Source of the DNA: Osmia lignaria lignaria
Taxonomy: Eukaryota > Arthropoda > Insecta > Hymenoptera > Megachilidae
Assembly (NCBI RefSeq): GCF_051020975.1
Contig: NC_135040.1
Location: 9,665,501 to 9,729,500 of the forward strand
DNA: 64,000 nucleotides
Direction of reading: 5' to 3'
This document shows, piece by piece, positions 20,857-31,600 of this stretch. The notes under the pieces are model-generated. The model made no database searches, had not been told where the DNA came from, and was given only the letters and a program-made list of their open reading frames with translations. The first letter of the stretch is position 1; the number at the start of each line of letters is the position of its first letter. The translations under genes were made by a program, and so were the position numbers.

Positions 20857-21937
20857 ATGAATGAAACCTCAGTATTGCAAGAATTATCAGAAATTCTTGC
20901 TGATCCTCCTGAGACGAGAGATAAATGCACACAATGCAAGTATGTAGATATTGTTAGGTTATACTTTACTAATTGTTTAAAGTTTAAACAAAATAAGTAT
21001 TCTTTATGCTGTTATAAATGTAAATATTATTAGTGAAATTTACAATTAAGTTAATTGATATTATATTTTTGTAGAAGACCAGTAGCTGTATGCTGGTGTC
21101 CAGGGTTACCAAAGCACCCTGTGTGTCCTGCATCAAGGATAATAATTTTACAGCATCCAGCTGAAGTAAAACGGTGCTTGCGAACTGCACCTATGCTTGC
21201 ATTAGGGCTGGAATCTGGAAAATGTTTAATCTTTAGGTAATTGATTTAACAAATTATAATGTAACATAAAAAAATTGGAATCAATCTTACAACGTATCAT
21301 TTTAGAGGAAAGAAATTTCCATTACCAAAGCATGAAGGTTTAGCAGAAATTTTAAATGACAGAAATACTTTATTATTATACCCATCTCCAGGTGCTATAC
21401 AGCTTGATGAATTACATCCTGTCGGTGTTAATGGACAAAAACCATATAATCTTGTTTTATTAGATGGCACTTGGCCACAAGCAAAGGTGATATATCGTAT
21501 TTTATATTACTATCAGCTCAAAATTAATAAGGAGTTGTATTTATCAGGCAATATATCATTCAAGTCCAGCATTATGTTTTTTACAAGCATGTAAATTAGT
21601 TGGAGTTCCAACAAGTGAATATGTTATCAGAACACAACCAACTGAAGGATGTTTGTCTACCCTTGAAACAGGTGCATTTGCACTTTCCATTTTAGAAAAT
21701 GATCCAGAGTTGAAGGATAAAATGCTTGGACCTTTACATTATCTATGCAGGCAAGTTTAATACATCAAAATATTAAATTATTTGATTAACAGTTATGGAA
21801 CTTTTAGATTTCAGTTAGAAAATGGTGCTGTAACTCATCAAAGTAAAGAGTTTCTTATTAAACAAAAAGCTTATCCAAAGCTTATAGGAAGAAGACTAGC
21901 TAAACAATTACGTATGTTACCAGATGAATCTACATAA
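20857..21937 (+). CDS. DTWD2: tRNA-uridine aminocarboxypropyltransferase, DTWD2-like
   Basis: Member of the TDD/DTW family, which transfers the 3-amino-3-carboxypropyl group of S-adenosylmethionine to a uridine in the tRNA D-loop. Exons 20857-20939, 21075-21236, 21306-21486, 21548-21750 and 21808-21937 give 252 residues. Visible: an N-terminal cysteine cluster (CTQCKRPVAVCWCP, residues 24-37), IILQHPAEVKRCLRT, the DxTW signature LLDGTWPQAK (residues 133-142), and the C-terminal HYLCRFQLENGAVTHQSKEF typical of DTWD2 rather than DTWD1. Phases run 2, 2, 0, 2. Intron 4 begins with GC instead of GT. The gene is convergent with PRMT7, with 77 bp between stops. The start is the first ATG of the frame and gives a family-typical N-terminus. 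Confidence 0.9.
21751..21807 (+). other. GC-AG intron in DTWD2
   Basis: Exon 4 ends TATGCAG and the intron begins GCAAGT; the acceptor CTTTTAG ends at 21807. No GT in the vicinity keeps the frame, while GC|AAGT plus phase 2 joins CR to FQLENG exactly as the family requires. The intron is only 57 nt. GC donors account for roughly one percent of introns in animals. Confidence 0.75.
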
Positions 21938-21971
21938 CATTTTCTATGGAATAACTTAAGTCATGTAAATA

Positions 21972-21987
21972 ATTAAAAAATTTTATT
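21972..21987. terminator. Back-to-back poly(A) signals of DTWD2 (+) and PRMT7 (-)
   Basis: ATTAAA at 21972-21977 serves the plus strand, 35 nt after the DTWD2 stop. TTTATT at 21982-21987 is AATAAA on the minus strand, about 28 nt after the PRMT7 stop. They lie four bases apart. Since cleavage occurs some 10-30 nt past a signal, the two mature 3' ends should overlap. Confidence 0.55.
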
Positions 21988-22014
21988 TAGAAGCATATTT
22001 TTATAAACAATACA

Positions 22015-24974
22015 TTATTTTACATTTTTCGATAATACACGAAAATCAAATTTAATATTGCCATGTTGTGGTATAAAGTTGAATGACCATAAAAGCATAT
22101 TTTGTTGTGTAACGTTTGATATGTCTCTAAATAAATGTACACCTTGTCTTGTAAACGGATCCCATGATATCCGTTTACCAGGTTGTATTTTCGCAGTAGG
22201 TCCAGACGATACTGTAATCTCAGAATCCAAATCCCAGTCAACCCATAACGCGACACCATTACACATCCCGGTCCTAAGTTAGCAAAAAAATATTACCAAG
22301 GACAAAGTATCAGTTTTTAATAATCAATAATTCATTGAAATCTTACTCTAAAATAGGCACAGCATTTAAAATATTTATGTCTTCGTGTTCAGTTACATTG
22401 CCTGTTAAATCAAATTTTTGAATAACAAAAGGTAAACTTAATGCCTTGCCAGGATATTCCCACAACGGTTGAGCTTCTATTGGACTGTCACATTTATCAC
22501 TTGATGTCTGTAATACATTGTAATATTTATATTTTCCTCATTTTTAGTATAATTCATTAACTCACCTGTATGAGATTGTCAAAAATAGATAAGTCAAAGC
22601 CTTCACAAATTCCAAGTGTTGCTCGTATTTTATGCAAATCTTTAAATTCAACTACCACACCCATTATCGTCATGCCGATCGGAATCCGTTGTATTTGAGA
22701 TGAATATCTTGAAATGAGGTACCAGAAGTAAAGATTTTCCCACGGTACAATGGAGGTAATAAAATATGGTTCGCCAAAAATTAAATTTATCATATTTTCA
22801 GGAGGTAACTCATCTACCGATGGGATAATTTGAACTTTTTTCGTGAGGTCGTTAGCTTTAATAAACATCTCCATACACTTTTTAGATAAAAAATTTGTCT
22901 CTAAAATGAATATCTTTTTTGCGCCTAATTTAATAGCTGCAAGACCTAATAGGCAACCATCTGAAAGGCATAAACAAACTGTATCCGAGGTAACTTTCTT
23001 TTCTAAAGCCTGAATATATTTATCATTTCGTTTTTGATCATTTAATTGTCCTATACGCGTCCTACAGTAAGCAACATGAATGCTACAGGTGCACATAGGT
23101 CTTTCACAATCTGGAATTTCATTTCTGCAAAGAAATAATCATATCAGTAACAAAATGACATAGTAAACTACAGGGTGATCCTCTCGCTACGCTACCAGAA
23201 AGGAAGTGCCGCCACAATAGAATGTAGAAGTCGACATCACATTTTTGTCATCGCTTACTTGACCCCTGCAGCGAAGACGGCTGTGTGCGTGAAAATGTGT
23301 GTAATGAGCAGAAGAGTCCCATTTAAACGCTGGGGAAAACAGAATATTTTCTTAACACATTTTCATGCACGCAGCCGTCTTCGCTGCAGGGGCCACCTCC
23401 GTTGAGTAAGTCGAAATGGGATGTCAACTTCTACGTTCTATTGTGGCGGCACTTCCTTTCGGGTAACGTAGCGAGAGGATCGCCCTGTAAATGTATAAAT
23501 TAACGTACATTGATTCATTTATGAGTTGAAACCATAATGAATATTCGTCATGATAGCCGATCAGACTAACTTCGTTATTAACAGTAACTGGGGTTTCTAA
23601 GGGTAAGTAGTAAATAGCTTGCATCCAATGATCTCTCCATGGTATTAAATCTGTTATCTTTTCTAAAGTGAGACCTTTTTCTTGCAATATTTTTGCATCC
23701 GGATGCTTCCATACTGGTGCACAACTTAATAAAACCTATGCAAGAACTGTGTGTAATAATAATCTTACACCATTTCACATTTCATAATCACCTTATTATC
23801 TATATCCATGTTTAAATCCCACCACATAAAAATGGCACGTGCGGTACCGCTTGCAATTGGTTTCACATGTAAGCAAACTTTGTCATGGAAAAGTATAGGT
23901 GCTTTACTAGAGAAATCAAATCTGGAACGTTTATTTTATATTTGATGATGTTTAGAAATGTCTTAAATGATTGTTTAATTAAATTATAACATATATTTAC
24001 CTAAATATTGGTTGAATTGGCAATAAAGGTTTAAATGCATTATGTGGAAATTGTGATAATTGTATATCATGTACTGCTGCTGCTCCTGAACAACATTTGA
24101 CAGCATGTGGTATATTTAACAAACGCTTATTGTTATGTTGAATTGAATGTACTGTGTTCCATGCACACACAGTAGAACTTTCAACAACTTGTGCCCAAAT
24201 TGTAGCAGTATGTGGTATCACTATACTATTTTCCTAATACCATAGAAAATGTATATTAAACAATTATTGTATAAAGTTACATACAAAAACCATAATATCA
24301 ATACTTCAAGAAGATTTTCATGTGCATGACGAAATGTAGAAAGTGCTCCTTCTCCAATAAGTTCAGTATCAAACACTTCAGTAACTAAAATATTTGCTCT
24401 CTTAGCCATATCTCCATCCTTTCCAATAGTCATTTTTGTGGAACGTTTGTGTACTAACTTAATTTTATCTTCAAAACCATTTTCTTCGATTATTTTTATT
24501 GCACATTTAGCCATTGGTGTGAAAGCCTAAAGAATAACCTTGAAGTTTCCAACTGGTAAACATGCAATTTTCTAAATTACAACTATAATTGTAATAATTT
24601 CTACTAAAAAAAAAACTATTTACCTCACAGGCAGTTATAGTATCTGCTCCACACTTAGCAGACATCATTGATAATAAACCTGTACCTGTTCCTATATCAA
24701 GCACATTAGCCTCTTCTCCCATTTGATGCTTCTTCTCGATTGCAGTTTTAAGAGCTTCATAATACTTTTGATTCTAAAGAAATCATACATGTTTTAATAT
24801 TGAATAAATAAACAGTTATAAAGAAAATAAAGTCTTACTAACTCTTTCATGATCATGTAACATATCAGCAAATGCTGATCTGGCAACTTCTTGGTGGTAA
24901 TCATAATTCTCATCTTTTTCTTCCCACGTAAAAGTACCAGTTAAAGGATTTAAGCATTGGGTAAATATACTCAT
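22015..24974 (-). CDS. PRMT7: Protein arginine N-methyltransferase 7
   Basis: Transfers methyl groups from S-adenosylmethionine to arginine; PRMT7 is the type III enzyme forming monomethylarginine. Minus-strand exons: 24974-24843, 24773-24624, 24526-24305, 24233-24001, 23921-23792, 23735-23509, 23124-22566, 22507-22347 and 22273-22015. Phases match and give 690 residues, against 692 in human. Visible: NYDYHQEVARSAFADMLHD, SAM motif VLDIGTGTG (68-76), double-E loop TEVFDTELIGEGA (143-155), THW-like WRDHWMQAIYYLP, and a second, degenerate methyltransferase half with CLCLSDGCLLGLAA and GEPYFITSIVPWENLYFWY. The start MSIFTQCLNPLTGTFTW aligns with the human start. An in-frame ATG at 25016 would add 14 residues. 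Intron 6 contains a fold-back element. Confidence 0.93.
23169..23489. mobile_element. Fold-back MITE with TA target sites in PRMT7 intron 6
   Basis: Flanked by TA on both sides. The left tip is CAGGGTGATCCTCTCGCTAC and the right tip in reverse complement is CAGGGCGATCCTCTCGCTAC. The match continues through GGAAGTGCCGCCACAATAG and, after a short divergent patch, through CCCTGCAGCGAAGACGGCTG. Nearly the whole 317-bp element is therefore two arms of about 140 bp around a small loop. It has no coding capacity. TA duplication and CAGGG tips fit the Tc1/mariner superfamily. It lies wholly within the intron 23125-23508. Confidence 0.85.
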
Positions 24975-25016
24975 GTTTCGTGAATGAATGAATCGAGTAA
25001 AAAAAATTTTAAGCAT

Positions 25017-27199
25017 ACAGAAATATAATAAATTTTATTAAATAGAACCTTTTAGTTAAAACAAATATATATTTAACATTTCTGAAAATCCACATAAGAG
25101 AATTATTGTATTTGTAAACATAAGTATAGATAAATTCTAGGTTAGAATTGATCTGCAGTGTAACATAAGCTTGTATAAAATGATGTTAATACATATTAAT
25201 ATATCTAACAATTGCAAATACAAAAACGTAGTGAATAAAACAGTAATTTGCTCAAAGATACTTAAGAATAACTTCGAACTTTGATTATTATGTTAAACGT
25301 AAACTAAAACCACGCGCAATTGTGTGTACCATATTAATATACAGGGCAATACAGGGTGGTTCATTAAAAACCAAACATGTAAAATGGCGAGTGGCGAGCA
25401 TAGTAGGCTTCCCTAACGAAAATGGCTTTACAGGGGCAGTAGAAATTCTCAAAACCTTAATTTTGACAATATTAACATTAAAAATGATTTAAAAACAAAA
25501 TAACATAATTTTTAATCATTCAATATCATAAAATTTAGTATATAACTAAAAATGCGAATGACAAAGTAAATATTAATTCAAATTTTAGCGCTTGAACGTT
25601 TAGCAGTGGTCCGTCACAGGCCTATATATATGGGCCTTCCATCCACACACTGTCACTCCCTTCGGGACTCCTGTCGTGGTCGGATGGGAGCCCAGGAAGG
25701 GGACATCTCCCGCGGTGGCCGGGGCCCCGGAATCGTGGGTCTGCGGAACCGTGGGACTTTGAAGGGGGTGGCTATACATATACATATAGTAATAAATATA
25801 TCATGGAGGAGTGTATATGTATATCCTTGTCGCACAGTACTGTCAGCCACCTCCTCTGTTGTTCTCTTGAATGGTTCTCTTGAACTATCTGCTAGATGGC
25901 GCCGACCAACCTTTTCAATTTATCCGCGAAGTGCAAGATAAAAAGTTGGATTTGTATAGTTGTGTGCAATTTATGCTTCTTTTAGTCAAAAGGAGATGTA
26001 AGGAATATAGGGTTCCACTACTTGCTTTATTTATTCAGGTTCTTTATGTGTAAGGAGCAGAAGTTCTAGGTTTAGCTTTCCCTAGGTTCTCTTGAAACTA
26101 AAGGCAAATGGTATGCTCAAAGTATCATTATATGCGTTTCGAACTACTCTTTCTGACGAACATAGGTCTATGTAGATTACTTCTGTTAATTGTTAACTTA
26201 TTTGTTGCTTTTAAAACAACTTTATTAATTAAACCAACTGTTATTATTTTTTAACAGAAACAATCTAGAAAAATTTCTTCAAGTTTTTGGACTTAAGATA
26301 ATGCATACAAACGGAGAGCCTTACTTACATGTTCGATTAAGATTGTTATTTTGCAATCGAAACACCATGACGACTGAGCTTGTAAAATTCATTAAAATAA
26401 TTAATCATTTCTCGAGACGAGTGTAGCGTTCGATTTTCTTACCGTGTACTTACATGAAATAAAATTATGCTAAATAACGTTCGAGTAACGATGCTTGTTC
26501 TTTAAATATCGTTAATCAATTACGACGAAGGTCACTCGATATCGCATAATGTTAGACCGTTGTAAATATAGTTGGAAATCGATCAGATACGTGAGATAAT
26601 TTCATAGATGAATGTAAAACCCCCTTCATTCCCGAAAAATAGATACGCGAACCAAAGTGGAGTAGGTCAACTTATAATCAGACTACCTTCTCTCGTGCAC
26701 ATGCACTCGCGGTACTTTCTCCCTTCGCGTTCGTCGAACGAGGGAATGAAATAGCAGAAGGGAGGAGCAGAGGATAGGAATTATTTGAAAATCCTATTTC
26801 TATGACATTTCATCTGGATTGCAAGCGGAGTTGCGACATGGCCTGACAGAAAGGCATAAAGATACGACCGCAATATCGCCGAGTCATATTTATTCCCACA
26901 GCTAGAGGATATTATTAATACGAGATATCTCTGTTCATATATAAAACAATAAAGATTACAGCAGAGGCTATAATAGTGAGCGTTCACATCGCATTTCCAG
27001 AAACACCCTGACAAAAATAATTTGCCGTAGGTTGTTCGAGTAACGCGATCCAGCAGCTAACAGCTAAAGGAACATCAGATTCGATTCTATCACTCGACAC
27101 GTGGCTCTCTTTGATCAACCTCGTCAAACGACACTTATGTTGCGAGACGTTCGACTGCGAACTAAGGTCGGACAGGACCTCGACGACTAGAACGTGCAG
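25017..27199. other. Intergenic region right of PRMT7
   Basis: No gene recognised. Near 25342-25375 there are two CAGGG starts (CAGGGCAATACAGGGTGG), as at mariner-type element ends, but I find no matching inverted end. A GC-rich patch at about 25600-25760 is open in two frames without similarity to anything I know. 26640-26770 is GC-richer and could be regulatory. The PRMT7 promoter must lie in the first few hundred bases. Confidence 0.4.
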
Positions 27200-28626
27200 A
27201 TAAATCAGGATCGTGAAAGAGGGAGGTGGACGGCAGAGAGTGGAGCGACGGATACAGCGCAGAGCAGCCTGATCAGGGTGGCGGCGGCAGTAGCGACTGG
27301 CTATTGATTTCAAGGGCTTCCTTAACCCCCCGCTTTGCCGCTGAGTGCCCGACGGCTTCAGGTCACCCCAAAGGGCTCTTGGTGCCCGCGACTAAAACAA
27401 TTCCATACGTTTACTCCCACTACCAGCTGCGCCTATCCTACGAGTTTCACCTCACGACCCGGTAACCCGCATGGAACACGTAAAACCACCACCCTCTTCC
27501 AATCTTCTCCTCTCGACCCTATCATTTTCTCCATTTACTGTTCAATAAATTGCTTTTCACAGGTTGAACGTTTCCGAAAGAGAAACAGAAAGAAGAATAT
27601 CGTTCTTCGGATAGGAGTCGGAACCAGTAGAAACGACCAATCGCTGTTCAGAATAGCTGAACGTGCGTTAAATAATAATAAGGGTGAGATAGGAATGAAC
27701 GATATAAAGGATTCTTCAAAATTTCGCGGCTAAGTGGCCATCGGAGGTTGGAAACGGGGAACGCGAAAGGGTACAACGGTGAAAGGAAGGAAGGGAGGGA
27801 AATAAAAGTAGGGGTGTCGGGGATCCTGGGTAGGCGAGCACCCTTGGTGGTTACGGTACTGCGCGAGTCGGGCCGAGCGCAGACGGATCACGGGGTGAGC
27901 CGTCCGCTCGGCATACGTCGAACTAGGTGCCCCGCGTTGGGGCGTCTCCTGGCATCGAGCATCGGTGTGTCGTGCAGTCGATCGGGGGACGACCACCGCC
28001 TTCTTCGAAGTCACCGTTAGTCTCGGACCGTACCGAACTGAAACGTCTAAACGACTGTAACGGAAACGTCGCGTCGTCCCGCCTGTTTCTCCCGTTATAT
28101 TCCCCACCGGTGTGTCAGCGCAGACACGGCGACGACGATGAGACAACGACGATGGTACTCGTGGTAGGGCGACCACAGTGCGTCGTGGCCAGTGCGGGCG
28201 TCGGCATCGTCGTCGGTTGTGCACGCGATCGGACGAGCAAGGAGATGGTGTCCCCGGATCGTTCAGAGGAAAGTGACTTGGTTGCTAAAGCTGCTGCCGC
28301 TGCTGTTGCCGCTGTCAGTGCCGCGTCCGCGTACAACCTCCTCGACGTCGACGTCGTGGTAGCCGCTGCCTTAGCTTTCGCCACTGCCGCCGTAGCCGTC
28401 ACCATCACCGTCGCCGCCACCGCCACTGCTGCTGCTGCCGCTGCCGTTACTATCGCTGCCGTCACCACCGCTACCGTCAACGTCAACGCTGCCGTGACTC
28501 TCACCCCCAGTCCCGCCACTGCCAATACTGCCGTTTTCAACGCTACGAGTACTATTGCTCTTGCTGCCAACCAGGCTTCCAGCGCGACTCGTCAGACAGT
28601 CTAACCCTAGACCCCAACTTATAACG
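27200..28626 (+). promoter_or_regulatory. CpG-rich island, candidate distal first exon of Glut1
   Basis: About 1.4 kb of CpG-rich DNA ending in a good donor, AACG|GTGAGT at 28626/28627. The next recognisable plus-strand gene is Glut1, so this may be one of its distal non-coding first exons, or belong to a separate transcript. It contains an ORF from ATG 28152 to 28604 (150 codons) rich in Ala, Val and Thr, caused by runs of GCN, GTN and ACN triplets. The opposite strand is also open over much of it. That pattern argues for repeat-driven openness rather than a real protein. Confidence 0.35.
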
Positions 28627-31600
28627 GTGAGTAGAAGTAACATAGAAGTAACCATGTATCTTTGAGGAAGCTCCGACCCAGCCCATCATTAGCTTTTCCT
28701 ATCCATCTCCTTCGCTATGCCTCTCCCATGTAAACGGGTAAGAGCAGGCTAGTTTAGAGTGCGAAGAAATAGAGAATTCATGGAGAGGGAGTGAGCGCGA
28801 GTGCTGTTGTACCCCCGAGGAGAGAGAGATGGAACGAAGGACAGGGTGGGAGGTGAGGGATGATCAAGAATAAAAGGCCAGAAGGAAGTGAACGCGAATG
28901 GAACAAAAGATTTTATTCATCATCTTGCTGTTCCCTTATACACGATTAGAATAGAATTTCTCGTTTCGTTGTACGCGATCGTCGTGCCCCGGCGACTCGA
29001 CTCCACATAACCTCCGTCAATCGATAATACAAGACGACGGCACCCGCGGCGCTCGGCAAGATCGGCCTAGGAACGAACACGTCCCGCGTTCCTGGGTCGA
29101 GCTCTAGCTATCGATAAACCTCGTCGATATTCTTGTCACGAAGCTCGCGATCGTACACGGAGTCGGATGTTCGGAAGGAAAAATAGTACATCTCGTGCAG
29201 GGTGCATCCGACGCGATCGAACGTCACCGTTTGGCATTTTCGTTGGGCGGTGAACGCGTACGCTGCCTCAACCCGGCCGGAAGTTTGACGGTGCACGGTT
29301 CAGGATATATCCTGTTCCACCGGCGGTTTACGTCGCGGCCTCAACCTCGCCCATGTTAATTGGTGAGGATCGATTTTCCTAGAAACGATTACACGGCCGT
29401 GGTCTCACGGTCGTTCGATCACGGCTTCGGGATCCTCGCGGCAAACTCGCTAGCGCTGGCTAACCGGACGAGGCAAAGTAATCGCGAGGCTGGGCGTAGA
29501 TAATGAGGATCAGCCGCCACCACGGTATCTCGCGATTCCACGACGCGCTGTTACACCTTTCCAGCGCCATTTGCCCGAAGGAACGTGATAAAAAAGAATC
29601 GTTCCCAATTGCACATAGAATGCAGCCGCGAGCTGTCCGCATACGAAGCGGATGAATGAATACCGTGAATAAAAGTAAGTAGGTTAACGAGAAGAAGAAA
29701 TCGTACATAGGTAGCGAAAGAACACGATTCGTTATCACTGTCTTCTCTCCTCTTCCTTTCCAAACCTGTCATCTCGGTACACGCTATCGTATCGAGTGTA
29801 CCTTATCGAACAATTGCTAAATCGAATCGTGTATCGTATCGAACGTTCACCACTTCGACGTTACCTATGTACCTAACGTATGTATCTTTTCTCGGATCCT
29901 TCCGCATACGACGCAAACTGCGCCTATTGTCGTATTGTTATCTACACGCAAGCCATAATAGTCCGTGTGGCACGGGAATAATCGTACCTATCTAGTTTCT
30001 GGCTCGAATCAATGTTTGCAATTGTGCTACTTGGAAATGCGGGGCCTCCGTGGAAGCCGTTTCATGCGCCGGCACGAAATCGGTGGAAAAGAACGCCTTG
30101 GCTACCCGGTCTTAAGTTCTTTCTCATTATTAGATAACGATCGCAACTGTAAAGCATGCCTTCCTTTTTGCCACCGTACCTCTACAATCCTCGATGTGTG
30201 CCCGTTTCGAATCGCCGTTTTACACGTTTATAGATCTTTCATCGAAATCGAACGCTGTCATCGGATATCCTCTATTCGCGAATGATAATTGTCTTGCGAT
30301 TAAAAGAAAAATATCTATCTATAGGTGTATCCTTCCTATACCGCTTCGTTTCGACGACATCATGCCGCGACGGAAATATGCATTTGTGCGTCATCGTTTT
30401 CGGAGTTGCGCGCTGCGCTACGCGAAATTGTCGAATACGAAAACGATTTTCAACAAGACAACGAAATATTTTTCTCCTTTTCATTTTTAGCGCCTCGACG
30501 AAAGCTTGCATGTATACGCTTTTAAGAAATATTTATTATTGACCATTTACAGGTATAAGAATTTGAAAATTCGATCTTTCGCATATTTTAGAATTTATTT
30601 CACACTTTCATGGCCATTATCATGTACTCGTTATGTTCCACTTTTTACATTATTATTCTTTACTCTATTTTTACCTATTCTATCAGATGCTAATTGCAAT
30701 TTGAAAATTAGTGTTCAAGGTTTATAATTCCTCTTAGAACGATTTACTGAAGCAACTTTTTCACCGAAGATGGAAAGCATGAATAATGATTGATAATTAA
30801 TTTCAAAGGGTATAATTAATTATTACTGTTAACGATCTTCGAGTTCGATCGAGAAGGAAAATCCTTTCTGAAATAAACAACAGGATGAAACTTTTCCTGT
30901 ATTCCCTACTTGACAATGTAACAACGTTACGAAGGGAATGTTCAGTAATAACTTTTCATAACTGGCATCAATCATCGTCGGATGTTCTTTAATACATCTC
31001 GAAGCGATTCCGTAAGAGCGGGCGAAAAGTTCCCAGTAAATTCGAGAAGTTCCCCTCAAGATCTGCGGGGAAGAAGCGTGGCTTGACGAGCGTATACGCT
31101 CATGACCTACTTTACATTCGTGTTTACTTGATCGATCACACGCGTATATATTTTTTTCAAAACTAAGCTTCTTCTCCCCCCTGACTATAATAATCGTACA
31201 TTGTCATGGTGTTTTTCGAGTCATCGCCATAAGGAGGGTGAGCCTGGTCCTTTTTTTCGTAGAAAATTAATTCGACAGTTTGTAAAATTTGAACAGAAGT
31301 AGACTTTTGAAAAGAAAAAATCTGAAGTTACGTTAATGGATCTGGTTTGCTTTTTTTTCACGCGCTGTTACTTTATATCCTTATCGCTAATTACTGTTCT
31401 CACGATACACCACACCTGGGGTGTTTGCTCTTTCTCATCGATATGGAGCTTCGATGCGCCATAAATCAGCTCACACACCTGGTGCATACCTGTCGACAAG
31501 GATCGCTACAGTGAACGCAGCGAAAATGCTTCAGGATTTACTTATATACTACGATGGTATTACGTATGAATATAGGTATAGCAGATAATATGTATATGTA

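Noticed and set aside
25342..25400. CAGGGTGGTTCATTAAAA resembling a mariner end
   Set aside because: No second inverted end found within several kilobases, so it is not listed as an element.
25606..25941. GC-rich open frame of 111 codons
   Set aside because: Gly/Arg-rich with the opposite strand also open; no family match. May be repeat-derived but I could not define ends.
27730..28224. 164-codon minus-strand frame in the CpG island
   Set aside because: Arg/Pro-rich composition expected of CpG-rich DNA read in reverse; no homology.
28115..28570. 151-codon Ala-rich minus-strand frame
   Set aside because: Mirror of the triplet-rich plus-strand sequence; no independent evidence.
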